Assembly (NCBI RefSeq): GCF_901709675.1
Contig: NC_051095.1
Span: 22,991,956 to 23,055,955, forward strand
Origin: Syngnathus acus
Taxonomy: Eukaryota; Chordata; Actinopteri; Syngnathiformes; Syngnathidae
DNA length: 64,000 nucleotides
Reading direction: 5' to 3'
Shown: positions 1 through 34,860 of the stretch, one piece after another
How the letters are laid out: the number at the start of each line of letters is the position of its first letter
Position numbering within the stretch: position 1 is the first letter of the stretch
Notes under the pieces: model-generated
The model's input: only the letters and a program-made list of their open reading frames with translations
What the model was told of the DNA's origin: nothing
Databases searched by the model: none
Position numbers and translations under genes: made by a program

Positions 1-14450
<14,450 letters not shown>

Positions 14451-14937
14451 CTGAAAGACGGAAAGAGAACATGAGATGAATAGCCAATAAAAATCCTACA
14501 GAGTGACTTGACATATTATGCGTTTTGTCTGCGGTGTCTTGACGACCACGGGGTGGAGCAAGCTACTTCTACTTAGAAAAGCAGAGACCAGAGTATGGAA
14601 AAAGAACCCGTGGTGACAGTACGTAAAAGCAGAACGAGTGGAGGCAGAACTTAGTTAGCATTAATACCAAGTATTGTGCAAATCTGTGGATGTACCGCAA
14701 GCAGAAGGCACATTGCCATCTAAGGCTGTCACTATTGAATCATTTAGAATTCATTATTATGTGTATCATTACATCGATTAATCGTCTAAAAATGGATTTT
14801 GCATGAAAGTTTATTGTAAAATAGTTTCCATTCATTTTTATAAATTATTATTGTTACAGATTTTTATTTGGCATTCATCAATGATGAAACAAAAATAAAC
14901 AAAAATTAGCAATATCACAGTGCCGCCAGTCATTACA

Positions 14938-15362
14938 CATTCATTCATTCATTCACCATCCGAACCGCTTCTCACGTGGCTTGCAGGCGTGCTGGAGCCT
15001 ATCCTAGCGATCTCTGAGAACTAGGTGGGGTTCACCTTAATGTTCATTAACCTAAACATCAGAATCGGCACCAAAAGGATCTTAGGGAGCAGTGTCGTTC
15101 GTTTAAACGGCCGATAAAATTCAACCAGTCAATCGCAGGCACACATAGACAAATGACCATTGACGCTCACAATCATACCTATGGACAAAACTACCATGCA
15201 TGTTTTTGGAATGTGGGAGGAAACTGGAGTACCCGGAGAAAACCCACGCATGCATGAGGAGAACATGCAGCCTCCACACAGGATGTCTGGAGCTGGGATC
15301 GAACCCTCAACCCCTGAACTTTGAGACAGATGTGCTAACCGGTTCCCCACCATGCCGCCTGG
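14938..15362 (-). mobile_element. V-SINE copy, minus orientation
   Basis: Read on the minus strand it starts with a tRNA-like head containing 'ggttcgatccc' (B-box like), then the conserved core 'tgcatgttctcc...tttcctcccacattcc', and ends in a (gaat)n tail at 14938-14955. It is the same family as 48815-49161. A stretch of about 100 bp near 15060-15120 differs from the other copy. Confidence 0.75.
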
Positions 15363-16104
15363 TTAGTGATGAGACAAAAACCCACTTCTGTAGGCGCTTA
15401 GTCCGTCATTTTTTTTTTTTTTTTTTTAATTTTGCCATCTATCAACTATCTTCGTCATAATGGGCACTCATCAGCAAGAGTGTCTGACAGGATGCCCAAC
15501 TCCGGAAGCAATATATAATTAATGTAATACATCATCTTCAACGCTGCTAGGAATGTAGTGTTCCTCTTGAGAAAATGCAGCCTTTGCTCTTTTTTTCATG
15601 CCAATCATTACTAGCACAACTGCGGCAACATAAGCTCTTAATGCTCATCATGGGTCTCTGGGAATTCGTGTGTATATCTGACCCAGCAGACAAAGTTGAC
15701 AGGGCCAATAATCGGTTTAATATGCACAGCCAGAAGCGTAAAGATGCGTGTGGAAAATAAATGAGCCAGAATAAACTATTAGGTGTGACCTTCTCAGACT
15801 CTGAGTTTCCACCTGTGCACTGGTACTGCAAAACATCACATTGTTGACCTTATTCATTCATCATTTTCATTTACTCAAATGAATTAATAATATATCGACC
15901 AGAGCTCACCAATTCCAGCCCTCGGGGTCTGGTGTCCTGCTTATGTCTCCCTGGTGCTACATTCTCAATTCAAATGATCAGATAAACAGCAAGGTGTACA
16001 GAAGCTGATCATTTGAGTCAGGCATGTTGCAGCAGTGAGACATGGAAAACATGCTGTACACCGGACCCAGAGGACCAGAATCGGTGAACCCTGATAAGAC
16101 TGTC

Positions 16105-16440
16105 CGTCTGTCCGTCCGTCCGTCCGTCCATCCATCCGTCCGTCCATCCATCCATCCATCCATTTACTAAACCTTTTTTCCTCCCAAGGGTCGCGGGCGA
16201 GCTGGAGCCTATCCCAGCTGACTTCTGGCAGTAGGAGGGGGACAACCTGAACTGGTTGCCAGCCATTCACACTCACTCACACCTACTGGCAAATACGATT
16301 GCTCAATCAGCCTACCATGCATTTCTTTGGAATGAAGAAACCAGAGCACTGAAGGAAACCCACACAGGCATGGGGAGAACATATAGGAAGCTGGAGCCAA
16401 AGAACGTAACAATGACGAGAGAGAGAACTTGGCATGTGTA
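16105..16440 (-). mobile_element. Truncated V-SINE with expanded (gatg/gacg)n tail
   Basis: On the minus strand the core and 'ggataggctcc' 3' region are present. The tail has expanded into a simple repeat of ccat/ccgt units (16105-16162). The tRNA-like head is missing or too decayed to see. Confidence 0.65.
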
Positions 16441-16609
16441 ATGGCGAACTTGCCCAACTGTCACATATAGAAGATGAGGATTTTGACGGATTTGTGTATG
16501 AATATGGATTAACAATAATGTAAGTACAGTACAGTTCACGATTAAATAGTAGAATAAAGTACAACCAAACTCACTGTCTTGCTCCCATTACGTTTTTCTT
16601 GTTCACCAT

Positions 16610-16735
16610 AAGTCATGGCATGCATGCACCCTATAATGCGGTGTACCCTATGCGTGGATTAAGTACAAAATAGCCCCCACAAATTGAGTCTGCACCTCTT
16701 AGCCCGAAGCCTTATGGTGCGGAAAATACAATACT
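16610..16735. mobile_element. Decayed fragment of the TA-MITE family
   Basis: 'cttatggtgcggaaaataca' at the right and 'ctataatgcggtgtaccct' at the left resemble the termini of the 22961-23817 element. The ends are eroded and no target duplication can be read. Confidence 0.4.
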
Positions 16736-19091
16736 CGGAAACAACCTCAAAGAGATAATGTACAAAGTTGTTCCAAATACAAGATTTTGATTTTATAGAC
16801 TTGGATCTCCCAGTAAGACTGGTATGTAATTATTCTCCTTATAGAAAAGTACAACTTAGTAGACGTGACTCGCGTTTAACAGAGCTGCTGAGCCTATTCA
16901 CATTTGTGAACACAGGCCTTTAAAGCTTAAGTTGGCTGAATAAACTTTCCCACCCTATACTAGTCTCTGAGTGTGCATGTGCGCTCATCTCCTTTACACA
17001 GCAAAGGGCCCCTCTTCTTCACAATGGTGTTTAGAAGAGCTAGGCCTATTTTATACTATTTGGAGGGGTTTTCTTGGTCAGGATTAACCGTATTAATAAA
17101 TAACATTATAGGCAACTTTAAAGATCAAAATCATGCGGTAGTCTTTGTGGGTGTGTATGTGTGTGCGTGCATGTATGTGTGTGATGGATTTATTGTTACT
17201 TGCACTGTTAAACATTCTGCAGAAAATAAAACCCTGCAATAGTACTCAATCGCTGCGATTGTTCTAAAAACTGAAAACTTGACAAACCCGAGATTATGAC
17301 TTTTTATTTTATTCAACTTTGCATTTACGTTTGACGTGCTGCATAATTTCCATTTGGGAAGGAAATTCACCTTTTTCCCTGTTTGACTAAAAGTAACAAA
17401 ATCTTTTGGTCCAATCTTAGGAAGAGGTAACCTGATCGGGTTTACAAACCGAGATGTTTGAGTTAGAAAAGAGGGGTCCAGGGGTCTTATTCAAAATTTT
17501 AAAAACATGATTAAGGACATATTCAGGTTTCTGTGCGCATTTACAGGGATTTAATAAAAATGAATACTGCCAATATTTTGATTTTAAAAGGGTTATTGAC
17601 TGAATGTAAACATTATCATTGTTCTTCAACTGCCCTAGGCGATCCATGTCCTGTTAATATGCTATGACATTATTTCAAAATAATAATTCCCTTTTAGCAA
17701 GGGATTTGGCACCATCGTCTCGCACCTTATGGTATTGCCGAGTGAGTTTTTTTGCGAATTTTAGTTCCAATAGACAAAATTACAAATAGGTGTGGGCATG
17801 AATGGCAGACAGCCAATAGGCGCAGATACCGTTGATGTCTACAGTGAAGTCTGTGGATAACAGATGGCAGGTGACTAAGCAGTTCTTCCATGATTTACAA
17901 TTTAAGGTAGCTCTACTCATGACAGGATCAACCAATGAACTTGCATGAGAAAGTGACCCTGTGACAATCAAACAGTGAGAAACAAATGAGAAGGTAACAT
18001 GGACAATTTAATTCCATCACTCAGATAAACATACTGGATTATTAAATTAATAAATCGATGACAGTGCAATTCAAAGTATTATGGCAAAGGAATATTTATT
18101 TTATACTATTGCAGAGAACTGTGGCCAGAGTTTGATACTACTCAACACACACTGAGCGAAAGTGTGTCACGTAAAGGGTCACACTACTCAATGTAGTCCC
18201 CTGCCCCGGGGTTGCCTTTGTTACATTGATTCACCCCCACCAAACAAAACCACTCCAGAGCATTTCCAAACACACGTTCCAGCAAAGTCTGTGACGTGTA
18301 CAGTATTGGACATTGGCTAGTATGACCTGACCCCATCAATGACATGTTTTTATTTTAGAGCAGTTACAATGGACGCTTGTTCGAAAACACGTGACCAATC
18401 ACATTCATTATTCTGTGTAACACAGAAAGCAAAGGGTTGGGAGGGTTAGGGTTAGCATTACAAACAAACAGAAAAACAAAACATCTATATTTATTTGGTC
18501 TTTTCTGTCTTATGGCTGTTTAATATGCATGGTTTCGGAATGCTAGGGGGAGCCTGAATACCCACGATTCAAATCCAAAGCAATAAATGTGAAGGAGACA
18601 TGGTACCCACTTGTGGACCTTGCTGCAAATATAACTATAACTATAAGCATTGTTCTCTTTACACCTAGAGGCATTACATTATTACAATGTCAAGAATAGA
18701 ATGTCAGATTATCTGTCAGAAATATGAAACTGCTTGTTTAGTAAATTGTGCATAGCCACACCATTAAGAAGACTACATTGCACAAACGAAACAGATCTAC
18801 AATAAAAACAAAAAGATATAATTAGAATACACATCTACCCAAAAGGGTATCGTCTGTGTAATATCTTAATTACGGTGACTATTGCTTACAATTAATTACT
18901 ATATGTAGCACTGTACTAAATCGCAGGGACTGTTTTCTTATTTTTGCATATTTTTAGCTACATGAGAGTGCATAATGAGCTAACAGTCTCATTTTGATCA
19001 AGAAAGTATTGTGATGAAATTTTCTGTAGGCATGACAATAGAATCGACGTGATTTTGTGGTAATAACAATCAATGTGTAGATTTGCTCGAG

Positions 19092-19142
19092 AAAGGTGTG
19101 AAGAGCAGGACTGTGCAATAACATCCTGCTCTTCACACCTTT
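19092..19142. repeat. Perfect 19-bp inverted repeat with 13-nt loop
   Basis: Arm 19092-19110 (aaaggtgtgaagagcagga) is exactly complementary to 19124-19142, with loop 19111-19123. If transcribed from either strand it would form a short perfect hairpin. Cropped pseudopalindromes like this can also arise by template switching. I do not recognise it as a known microRNA. Confidence 0.8.
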
Positions 19143-19239
19143 TGAATTTGTCTACACTGTTTTTGCCATTATTCACATGTCCTGAGTGTTGTTAGTCACC
19201 TATATGTTGAACAGAGGGTGTGTTTTACCGAAGTCAAAT

Positions 19240-19312
19240 TCCTTGTTTGGCACGCTCAAACATGGCGAATAAAAACTCTTGAATCTTGAATCTTGAATCT
19301 TGAATTGAATGT
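19240..19312 (+). mobile_element. LINE-type 3' tail with (ttgaatc)n repeat
   Basis: 'caaattccttgtttggcac' followed by 'aataaaaactc' and tandem ttgaatc units resembles the 3' end of fish L2-like LINEs and their SINE partners. Only the tail can be recognised. Confidence 0.45.
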
Positions 19313-20480
19313 GAAGATGATCTTAAGAAAAACCCCTATGAACACTAACATGTCCGGTTTGATGTCCCGAAAAATTATAGGCATGCCATTTGAAACAAAT
19401 GTTTATCATGGAATACCTCTCAGTAAAGATCATTCTGCCCAGTTTATATGGTGATATTCAGAAATTCAAAAAATAGAGACACATCAGATGACGTAGTGTT
19501 GTCCAAATACAAACTACTCAACCACAATATCAAACACATTGTCAATCCACTAAGATTTGGATTGTTGCAATCAAAACAGAGCCTTATATTTGGTGTCAAG
19601 CACAATGCGTGAAACTACTCACTGGGTGTCATTAGATCATTCAGTTGTAGCCAATGATGTGTTTTGAGAGCTGGAATGGCGCTTTGGAGGAAAATTCACG
19701 GTCTAGACGAGAGTAATATTTGGTAAAGCATGAGGTCAACTACAAATCGTGACATCACAGCTTTGGGTGAGGGGCTGAATCACACATTCACAAAATAGTG
19801 CGGAAGGCGTGGGAGATAAGGAAGTATGCAGTGTGCACGGCTGTATACACGACGATCGCGTGATTACATTGGAAATTGTTCATTTGGACGTGGAGCAGAA
19901 GTAGGCGAAAACTGAATGTCATTTGAGCATCAGTCACAGGCCCGCAGGCGTGCCACCGTGAGAGCAATGAAGCCTCTCCGATGTTGACACCTCGTTCACT
20001 CTCATAGCCACGCTGAACCTCCTAACACAAAATAGCGAGTCGGTTATCAGACGACTTCATTTTAAATACCACAGTGGAAGTTTCCCCCCTTCATTTGAGA
20101 AGGAAAAAAATCGCGTGGCCTCCATCACTCATCCGTGCACTTGCTGCGCTCTCTTCACCCCACCCATCTCACATCAGCTACGATGCCGCTGGAAGCTAAC
20201 GGAAATTCCGTGTGTGGGAATAATAAAAGAGAGCCGTCTCACTCTCGTCTATCAGCCAGGAACGCCCAACGACCCACGAGTGTCTGTAAGCACTAAATAA
20301 TACCTACTATGTGTAAGCACTAAATAAAACCGAGAATGATGCACCGTGTGAGCAGGAAGTGAGGCGGAAAAATGAGCTTCTCGCTCACTCTCCAGCCATC
20401 ATCAGTACACAGATCACATCACCAGCGAAACCACGCTCATCTTCGAGAGACGCTTCATCCGTAGCAAGGCGGCCACATAC

Positions 20481-20580
20481 CTGCAAATCTCATGTCCGTC
20501 CAACGATACAGGAAGGCGGGCGGACAGTAGTGCGGTCTGCGACGCCGTTCCGACCTCTTCTCCGCCTTTTAGCACGTCTT
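20481..20580 (-). promoter_or_regulatory. cyfip2: Candidate cyfip2 non-coding exon 1 and promoter
   Basis: On the minus strand a good donor (TTTGCAG|GTATGTG) sits at 20480-20481, just downstream of a GC-richer block with a 'ggcgggcgg' GC-box-like motif near 20516-20524. A weak TATA-like AT run lies at about 20592-20604. This could pair with the UTR acceptor at 14451. The exon start is a guess; only the donor is visible. Confidence 0.35.
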
Positions 20581-20599
20581 GAGACGAGACTGATGCTCT

Positions 20600-21510
20600 A
20601 TATTTTTTTGCCCCAGTGCCTCCCCAGCTCTAATCCACCCCACACAAAGAGCAGAAAATGGCTGCAAGTGCAGTTTCTTAAAGGGACAGTCTCACTGGCG
20701 TCGACATGATCAGGATGACAATGAGTCAAACGTGATCGGCTTTCCTCGATGGTTCGTGTCCACAGCAAACATCCATCATCTGTATGCTAACCGCATCCTC
20801 AACATTAGCCGATGTTTTAATATAAGTGCATTAAATAATATTTAATATCATTTTTGATATTGCTCTAGATATTGTAAGTCTACGTGTTGAACTACAAATT
20901 ACACTAATGTGACATTTAAAATATCCTTGAATCCCGTGATTTGTTAGAAGTTAATTGAGGAGAGATAATAGGAGTTACTTGTATTTAAAGTGTCCTCAAT
21001 GAAGTAGAAGTTAGACCGAAATGTTTAAAAGTAGATTTAGTTGGGTTTCTTTTCAACTATCTTGTACACTACCAGTAACTTTTGAAACATTAAAAAAATA
21101 TTTCTCTGTACACAAACGAGAGTAACTTACTTAGCGCTCGTACTGAGAAGAAAATACACTGCTGTTATTAAGAGCAAAAGTTGGCTCAAATTTTATGCCA
21201 TCAAAACAATGTGTAGCCTTTGCTTTGCTGTTGGTTACTGCTGTGAACTGACTAACTGAAAATGCAAAATTAGCTAATAATAACGTTTTTCTCTCTAACC
21301 AAGTATTTTGACTTTGTTAGGTTGCTTTTCCCCACCCGCTGCGAATGACCCACAGTACTCTTCTTTTGGTATACTTGCATACTTGGGTTCTTATTTAACT
21401 GAGAGAAGCCAAATAATAGGGACACCTCATGTGTAATGCAGTCCAGTCTATACTCTTGTACTGTACTGATACACACTTATAGTGATGTTTTACCTCTTTG
21501 ACAACATAGG
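20600..21510. other. Intergenic sequence upstream of cyfip2
   Basis: AT-rich sequence between the putative cyfip2 promoter and a LINE fragment. I see no gene and no clear repeat here. Confidence 0.4.
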
Positions 21511-21514
21511 CCAA

Positions 21515-22510
21515 AGGCGGGGACCTTGGCGGTCCCATCTCCGACTACAAAAGCTGGCTCTCGGGACATGGAATGTCACCTCTCTAGCAGGAAAGGAGCC
21601 CGAGCTGGTGTGGGAGGCAGAAAAGTTCTGACTAGACATAGTCGGACTTGCCTCCACACACAGTTTGGGTTCTGGTACAAGCCCTCTTGAGAGGGGCTGG
21701 ACTCTCTTCCACTCTGGAGTTGCCCACGGTGAGAGGCGCCGAGCAGGTGTGGATATACTAATTGGCCCCACGGCTGGGCGCCTGCACATTGGGGTTCACC
21801 CCAGTGAACAAGAGCCTTCGGGTGAAGGGGACGGGTCCTGACCGTTGTTTGTGTCTATGCACCAAACGGCAGCTCATAGTACCCACTTTTTTGGAGTCCA
21901 TGGAAGACGTGCTGGAGAGCGCTCCTTCTGGGGACTTCATCGTTCTGCTGGGTAACTTCAATGCTCTCGTGGGCAATGACAGTGAGACCTGGAAAGGCGT
22001 GATTGGGAGGAACACCCGCCCCCGATCAGAACCCGAGCGGTGTTCTAATACTGGACTTCTGTGCTCGACATGGATTGTCAATAATGAACACCATGTTCAA
22101 CACAAGTGTGTGCACCTGACACCCTAGTCCGATGATCAACTTTGTAGTCATGTCATCAGATTTGCAGCCGCATGTTTTGGACACTCAGGTGAAGAGAGGG
22201 GCGGAGCTGTCAACTGATCACCACCTGGTGGTGGGTTGGCTCCGGTGGTGGAGGAAAATGCCGGTCCGACCTGGCAGACCCAAACGTACTGTGAGGGCCT
22301 GCTGGCAATGTCTGGTAGAATCCCCTGTCAGAAAGAGCTTCAACTCCCACGTCTGACAGAGCTTTTCCCTCATCCCAGGGGAGGCAGGGGACATTGAATT
22401 TGAGTGGACCATGTTCCATGCCTCCATTGATAAGACAGCCGACTGGAGCTGTGGCCATATGGTGGTCGGTGCCTGTCGTGGCGGCAACCCCCAAACCCGC
22501 TGTTTTTTTT
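21515..22510 (+). mobile_element. Decayed non-LTR retrotransposon, endonuclease region
   Basis: Conceptual translation in shifting plus-strand frames gives 'LGTWNVTSLAGKE', then '[20 protein letters not shown]', then 'STDHHLVVGWLRWW' and 'MVVGACRGGNP'. These are typical of the apurinic/apyrimidinic-like endonuclease and linker of fish LINE ORF2. Several frameshifts and stops break it. Reverse transcriptase is absent, so it cannot be autonomous. Confidence 0.8.
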
Positions 22511-22960
22511 TCAATTCCTTGTTTTGATAGCATCACAGGTCCCTCATTTATACTTGTTCTGAGATGCGGCTCAGCGCAAGTCGTTTTGGTGCAAGCTCTT
22601 TAAATACAAATGAGCTACTTCACACCCCAGTCCCTCCATGACACAAGATGGGCACCTCTCTTTCCAGTCGGACATACGTATTTGAAGTTTTTTAGCGGAG
22701 GTAGAGTTTACTTGCACCGTAAACTTTTTGATTGATTAAAAGATGTCAACAGCAGAAGACTTGTCCATACCATACATAACACGTAACAACATAAATCCCG
22801 TCCCAATATTTATGCACACGTCTTGTAAACAAGCACTGCAGTCAAGTTAACCAGTGAGCTAATGCTCGCGTTAGCGAGAAGGTAACGAATCAATTCAACA
22901 CATTATTGTGTTCCCCAAGACTAATAGAGGACCTTCGATGCAATCCATCTGATACAACTA

Positions 22961-23817
22961 CCGTATTTTCCGGACTATAAGGCGCACCTAAAAACCTAAA
23001 ATTTTCTCAAAAGCCGACAGTGCGCCTTATAGTCCAGTGCGCCTTATATATGGATCAATTGATGAATTTGTTGATCCATACTGGTTGTACACAGTGCTCT
23101 GCCAAAATGTTTCAGTATGTTTTAGTACGACTAGTAAATTACAAGGTCGCATCGCTTCCCAACATTACGGCAACTGTAGTCAGGGGGCGTCACCGAATAG
23201 CTGTTGTACCCGCGAGGCTATTTCATTTCAAAATAGGCTGCTCCGTTAATGTTTCGAGTAAATTTACGGATTGATATGGAAGGGAAACATAGGTAAGCAG
23301 TACCAATGTGTTAGATCGAACTTTAGTCAGTTCCGATCATTTTATAGGAGATCGTTTGAGAAACGCGATTGTTTACACTTTGCTGAGGCTCATGGGAGAT
23401 TGCGAGCTGAGGCTCGTGGGACTTTGCGGATGGCTAATGCTATAACGATAGCTGCTATACGTACCAGGCTATTTCATGTCAAAATAGGCTGCTCTGTTAA
23501 TGTTTCGAGTAAATCTACGGATCGATATGGAAGGGAAACATAGGTAAGTAGTACCAATGCGTTAGATCGAACTTTAGTCAGTTCCGATCATTTTATAGGA
23601 GATCGTTTGAGAAACGCGATTGTTTACAGAGGGCTCGTTGGTTGTTGGCTAGTGGATCATACCGCAACCCTAGTCAACCTCAGTTTGTTGCAGTATAGCT
23701 TCTATTTTATGCGCCTTATAATCCGGTGCGCCTTATATATGGACAAAGTTTTAAAATGGGCCGTTCATTGAAGGTGCGCCTTATAATCCGGTGCGCCTTT
23801 TAGTGCGGAAAATACGG
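22961..23817. mobile_element. Mariner-type non-autonomous element, 857 bp, 'gcgcc' subfamily
   Basis: The left end CCGTATTTTCCGGACTATAA and its inverted right end are flanked by TA (22959-22960 and 23818-23819). Subterminal motif is 'gcgccttata'. Two related blocks of about 180 bp (about 23197-23376 and 23453-23630) form an internal duplication. No transposase frame is present. Confidence 0.85.
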
Positions 23818-24337
23818 TAATTAAAATACACCCACAAGAAGCGAAAACAGAGCGCACAGCTCTAAAATCAGCAGAAAGACTAACGTAATGCTATGAAAAC
23901 GAGGGCATCATAGAATAATATGAAAGTGAAATACAGTTTATTATTTTTGTGTCATCTCAAGCTTACCGCTTTACTGTGTCCGTCGTTTCCATGAATTGAA
24001 GGAACTGAACCATCAATGAAACGAAGTCTTACCTTCTCTATACTGACGAAATATTTCTGAAACACTCGTTGTTGAACAAGCAGAATTTTGCCCACAGATG
24101 TGGGAACACTGCTTGGAAAATGAAATTTGACCAGGCATTTCTTTGAGGTTCTGATGCTAGGGGACGGTGCAATGAGTTGTGTGGCTTGATGCATCCAACA
24201 ACGGAACATTTTGATCTCTCCACTTCGGCATTCTTGAGTTGTTTGGACTACTCTCATAGTAGTAATAAAAATGGTGGATTTGCAAAACCGTTTGGCCACC
24301 CCCATTCCCTTTTTTTGGTAGTCTCTCCCCAAAGGAT

Positions 24338-24514
24338 GTGACGTAATAGATAAAAATATGTAATAGAAAATGGAGAAAACTGAGTAAAAAATAGCTCCCA
24401 AACAGATCATAAAAGTATCTCTGCAACACCTGGAGGGATAGATTACACTTTTCTACAATCTTGGAGACTCCCAGTGCATAATAAAATGAATATAAAAGCA
24501 AAAATGTAGATTTT
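24338..24514. repeat. Dispersed repeat, copy 1
   Basis: It shares 'aaaagtatctctgca' and 'gcacctggaggga' type blocks and 'cttggagactc' in order with 34675-34860. The family is unknown to me; the two copies show it is interspersed, not local. Confidence 0.65.
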
Positions 24515-24689
24515 CCATGATATGTTTGTGCTGTTGTGAAATGCGCAATATAAACAAAGTTGCATTGCATTGTATTGTATTGTATTGTAAACGGGACAGT
24601 GATTTTAAAATGGACCAGCAGATTGGTGCTGAAGTTAGATCCATCTGTTTTCATTTTAGGCCGCTGGTTTAGGTAAAACCTCTCATTTC

Positions 24690-25215
24690 TAAACAGCTCT
24701 TTGAAACATCAAGCCTCTCCAGTTGATCCAAAATGCTGTTGTTCACCTCTTGACTGAAATTTGTAAGAGGGAGCAGATAACTCTTCTCTGATGTCCCTTC
24801 ACTTGCTCCCTGTGCATTTTGGATTTCTTTATAAGATTCTGTTATTTGTTTTCAAACCTTTAAATGGTTTCACTCCACCTGACCTCTCTGAGCTCTTGCA
24901 CCCATATGCACTTGCCTTAGGTCAACGAACCAAATGCTATAAGAGATACAGAGGAGTCAACGAAGGCTTTACCCTTTTCTGTTTCCAGTCACACACTTTG
25001 GAAGGACCTCTCGCTAAATGTTAGTTAAGACCCCTCAATGGCCAACTTAAAAACTCTTTCATTTATATTCTTTGGCTTCTGACTCAGCTTGGGACTTGGT
25101 TTTAGTGTGTTTGTGTTTTTTTACTATCTTCATTATTTATTGATTGGTTTACATGTGTTTGTTGTATGACTTCATTGCGCTCCATGTACAGCACTTTGTA
25201 TGCAGCAGTGGTTAA
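24690..25215 (+). mobile_element. LINE 3' end, C-terminal reverse-transcriptase ORF remnant
   Basis: Plus-strand translation gives 'MSLHLLPVHFGFLYKILLFV' and then 'LNGFTPPDLSELLHPYA', which match the C-terminal part common in fish LINE ORF2 proteins. After it, 'gtacagcactttgtatg' resembles the usual LINE 3' UTR end. Stops and indels show it is dead. It lies in the 3' flank of itk. Confidence 0.75.
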
Positions 25216-25508
25216 ATACAGTTGAGTTACTGTCATTTTGTTTTGTGATACTGAACATATTTAAGGGCAAACATAAGATTATATCATTTTGAATATATAA
25301 CAGTATCTATGTAAATACAGTGCATGTGACTTACAGGGAAACAAAACAGTTAAAGTGCAAACGGGGTGGCTAAGGCACATGTGGGGAGCATCAGTTTATA
25401 GTACAATATATGTATAAAACATGTCAAACTTTAGCCAATAATCCAAAAATAAATAGAATAAATATAGTTTTCTTTAACGTCCGGCATCCGCAATTCAAAT
25501 CTTGTGGT

Positions 25509-33969
<8,461 letters not shown>

Positions 33970-34264
33970 GGTAACATCAACAACAATCTTAAAAACACTG
34001 AGAGAGACTCTGTCAGGAAAAAAAATAAATACCACAAAGTTTCCGGGTGTTGAGTTTAGTAGACCACATCCTGACTCCAAGAGATGCAGACTGCACATAC
34101 CCACATGGACTTCAACTGCATGAAATTATCATTTAGTACACTTTAGGCTATTCACATTTTCCATAACTGAGTTCTCTCAAAAGGATATATTGTAAAAAAA
34201 TAAATAAAAACACGTTTTGACATTTTTCTACTGTAGTTACGTTTATTTTCACTCCTAAGAATTA

Positions 34265-34600
34265 TCGCAGGAAGATACGGCGCACTTAAAAGCTTTTAAT
34301 TTTCTCAACAACCGAAGGTGTCACATGCCTGAGTCACCTGCCACTCAGCCGCTTCTTTTCCTTGACGTCAATCGGTTATAACAATGCCTACACAATCAAG
34401 TCAATCACCGGCACCTATTCCTGCTTAGTATACGGCCTACTTAAACTCCGGACTGTCATTTTCACGCTGTCAGTTCGTCTTCTTGGCCTGCGATGCCCCT
34501 CGTGTGCATCAGCCGATTGATACTCGTTTCTAACCATGTCCATGATGTATCACAATGGTGTGTTATCACTGTTCACTTCACTGTTCACTCGCTGCTAGAA
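34265..34600. mobile_element. Candidate LTR inserted in a TA-MITE remnant
   Basis: Positions 34275-34318 ('gatacggcgcactta', 'ttttctcaacaaccga') resemble the left end of the 22961-23817 element. At 34319 the sequence switches to TGTCACATGCC with LTR-like composition, continuing to about 34600 ('gaaataaagatgg'). The right boundary and target duplication are unclear. Upstream flank of itk. Confidence 0.4.
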
Positions 34601-34674
34601 ATAAAGATGGCAGATTAGCAACAGAGTTTGACTACACCCATTACTTTGTTTGGCAATGCAGCTGCAAAGACTGT

Positions 34675-34860
34675 GACGTAATTGTTCAAAATACGTAATA
34701 GGGAATGGATAAAATTGAATGGATTAAAAAATATCCCCCAAACGGATTATAAAAGTATCTCTGCAGCACCTGGAGGGATTAGATTAATTTTTTCTACATT
34801 CTTGGAGACTCAAAGTGCACAATAAAATGTATATAAAAGCTAAAAAAGTGATATATCTCC
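34675..34860. repeat. Dispersed repeat, copy 2
   Basis: Partner of 24338-24514 in the same orientation: 'gacgtaat', 'aaaagtatctctgcagcacc', 'cttggagactc' and 'ataaaatgtatataaaagc' occur in the same order. Confidence 0.65.

Larger units (their letters stand above)
14454..20480. other. Probable first intron of cyfip2 (5' UTR intron)
   Basis: About 6 kb without coding similarity. It holds two V-SINE remnants (about 14938-15362 and 16105-16440), a decayed TA-MITE piece near 16610-16735, a GT-rich run at 17145-17182, a perfect 19-bp-stem hairpin at 19092-19142, and a LINE-type 3' tail at about 19240-19312. Stretches 17.2-19.0 kb and 19.3-20.1 kb show nothing I recognise. Confidence 0.45.

Noticed and set aside
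19278-19308. Regular short repeats that could suggest a CRISPR-like array
   Set aside because: Tandem ttgaatc units without spacers in a vertebrate LINE tail.
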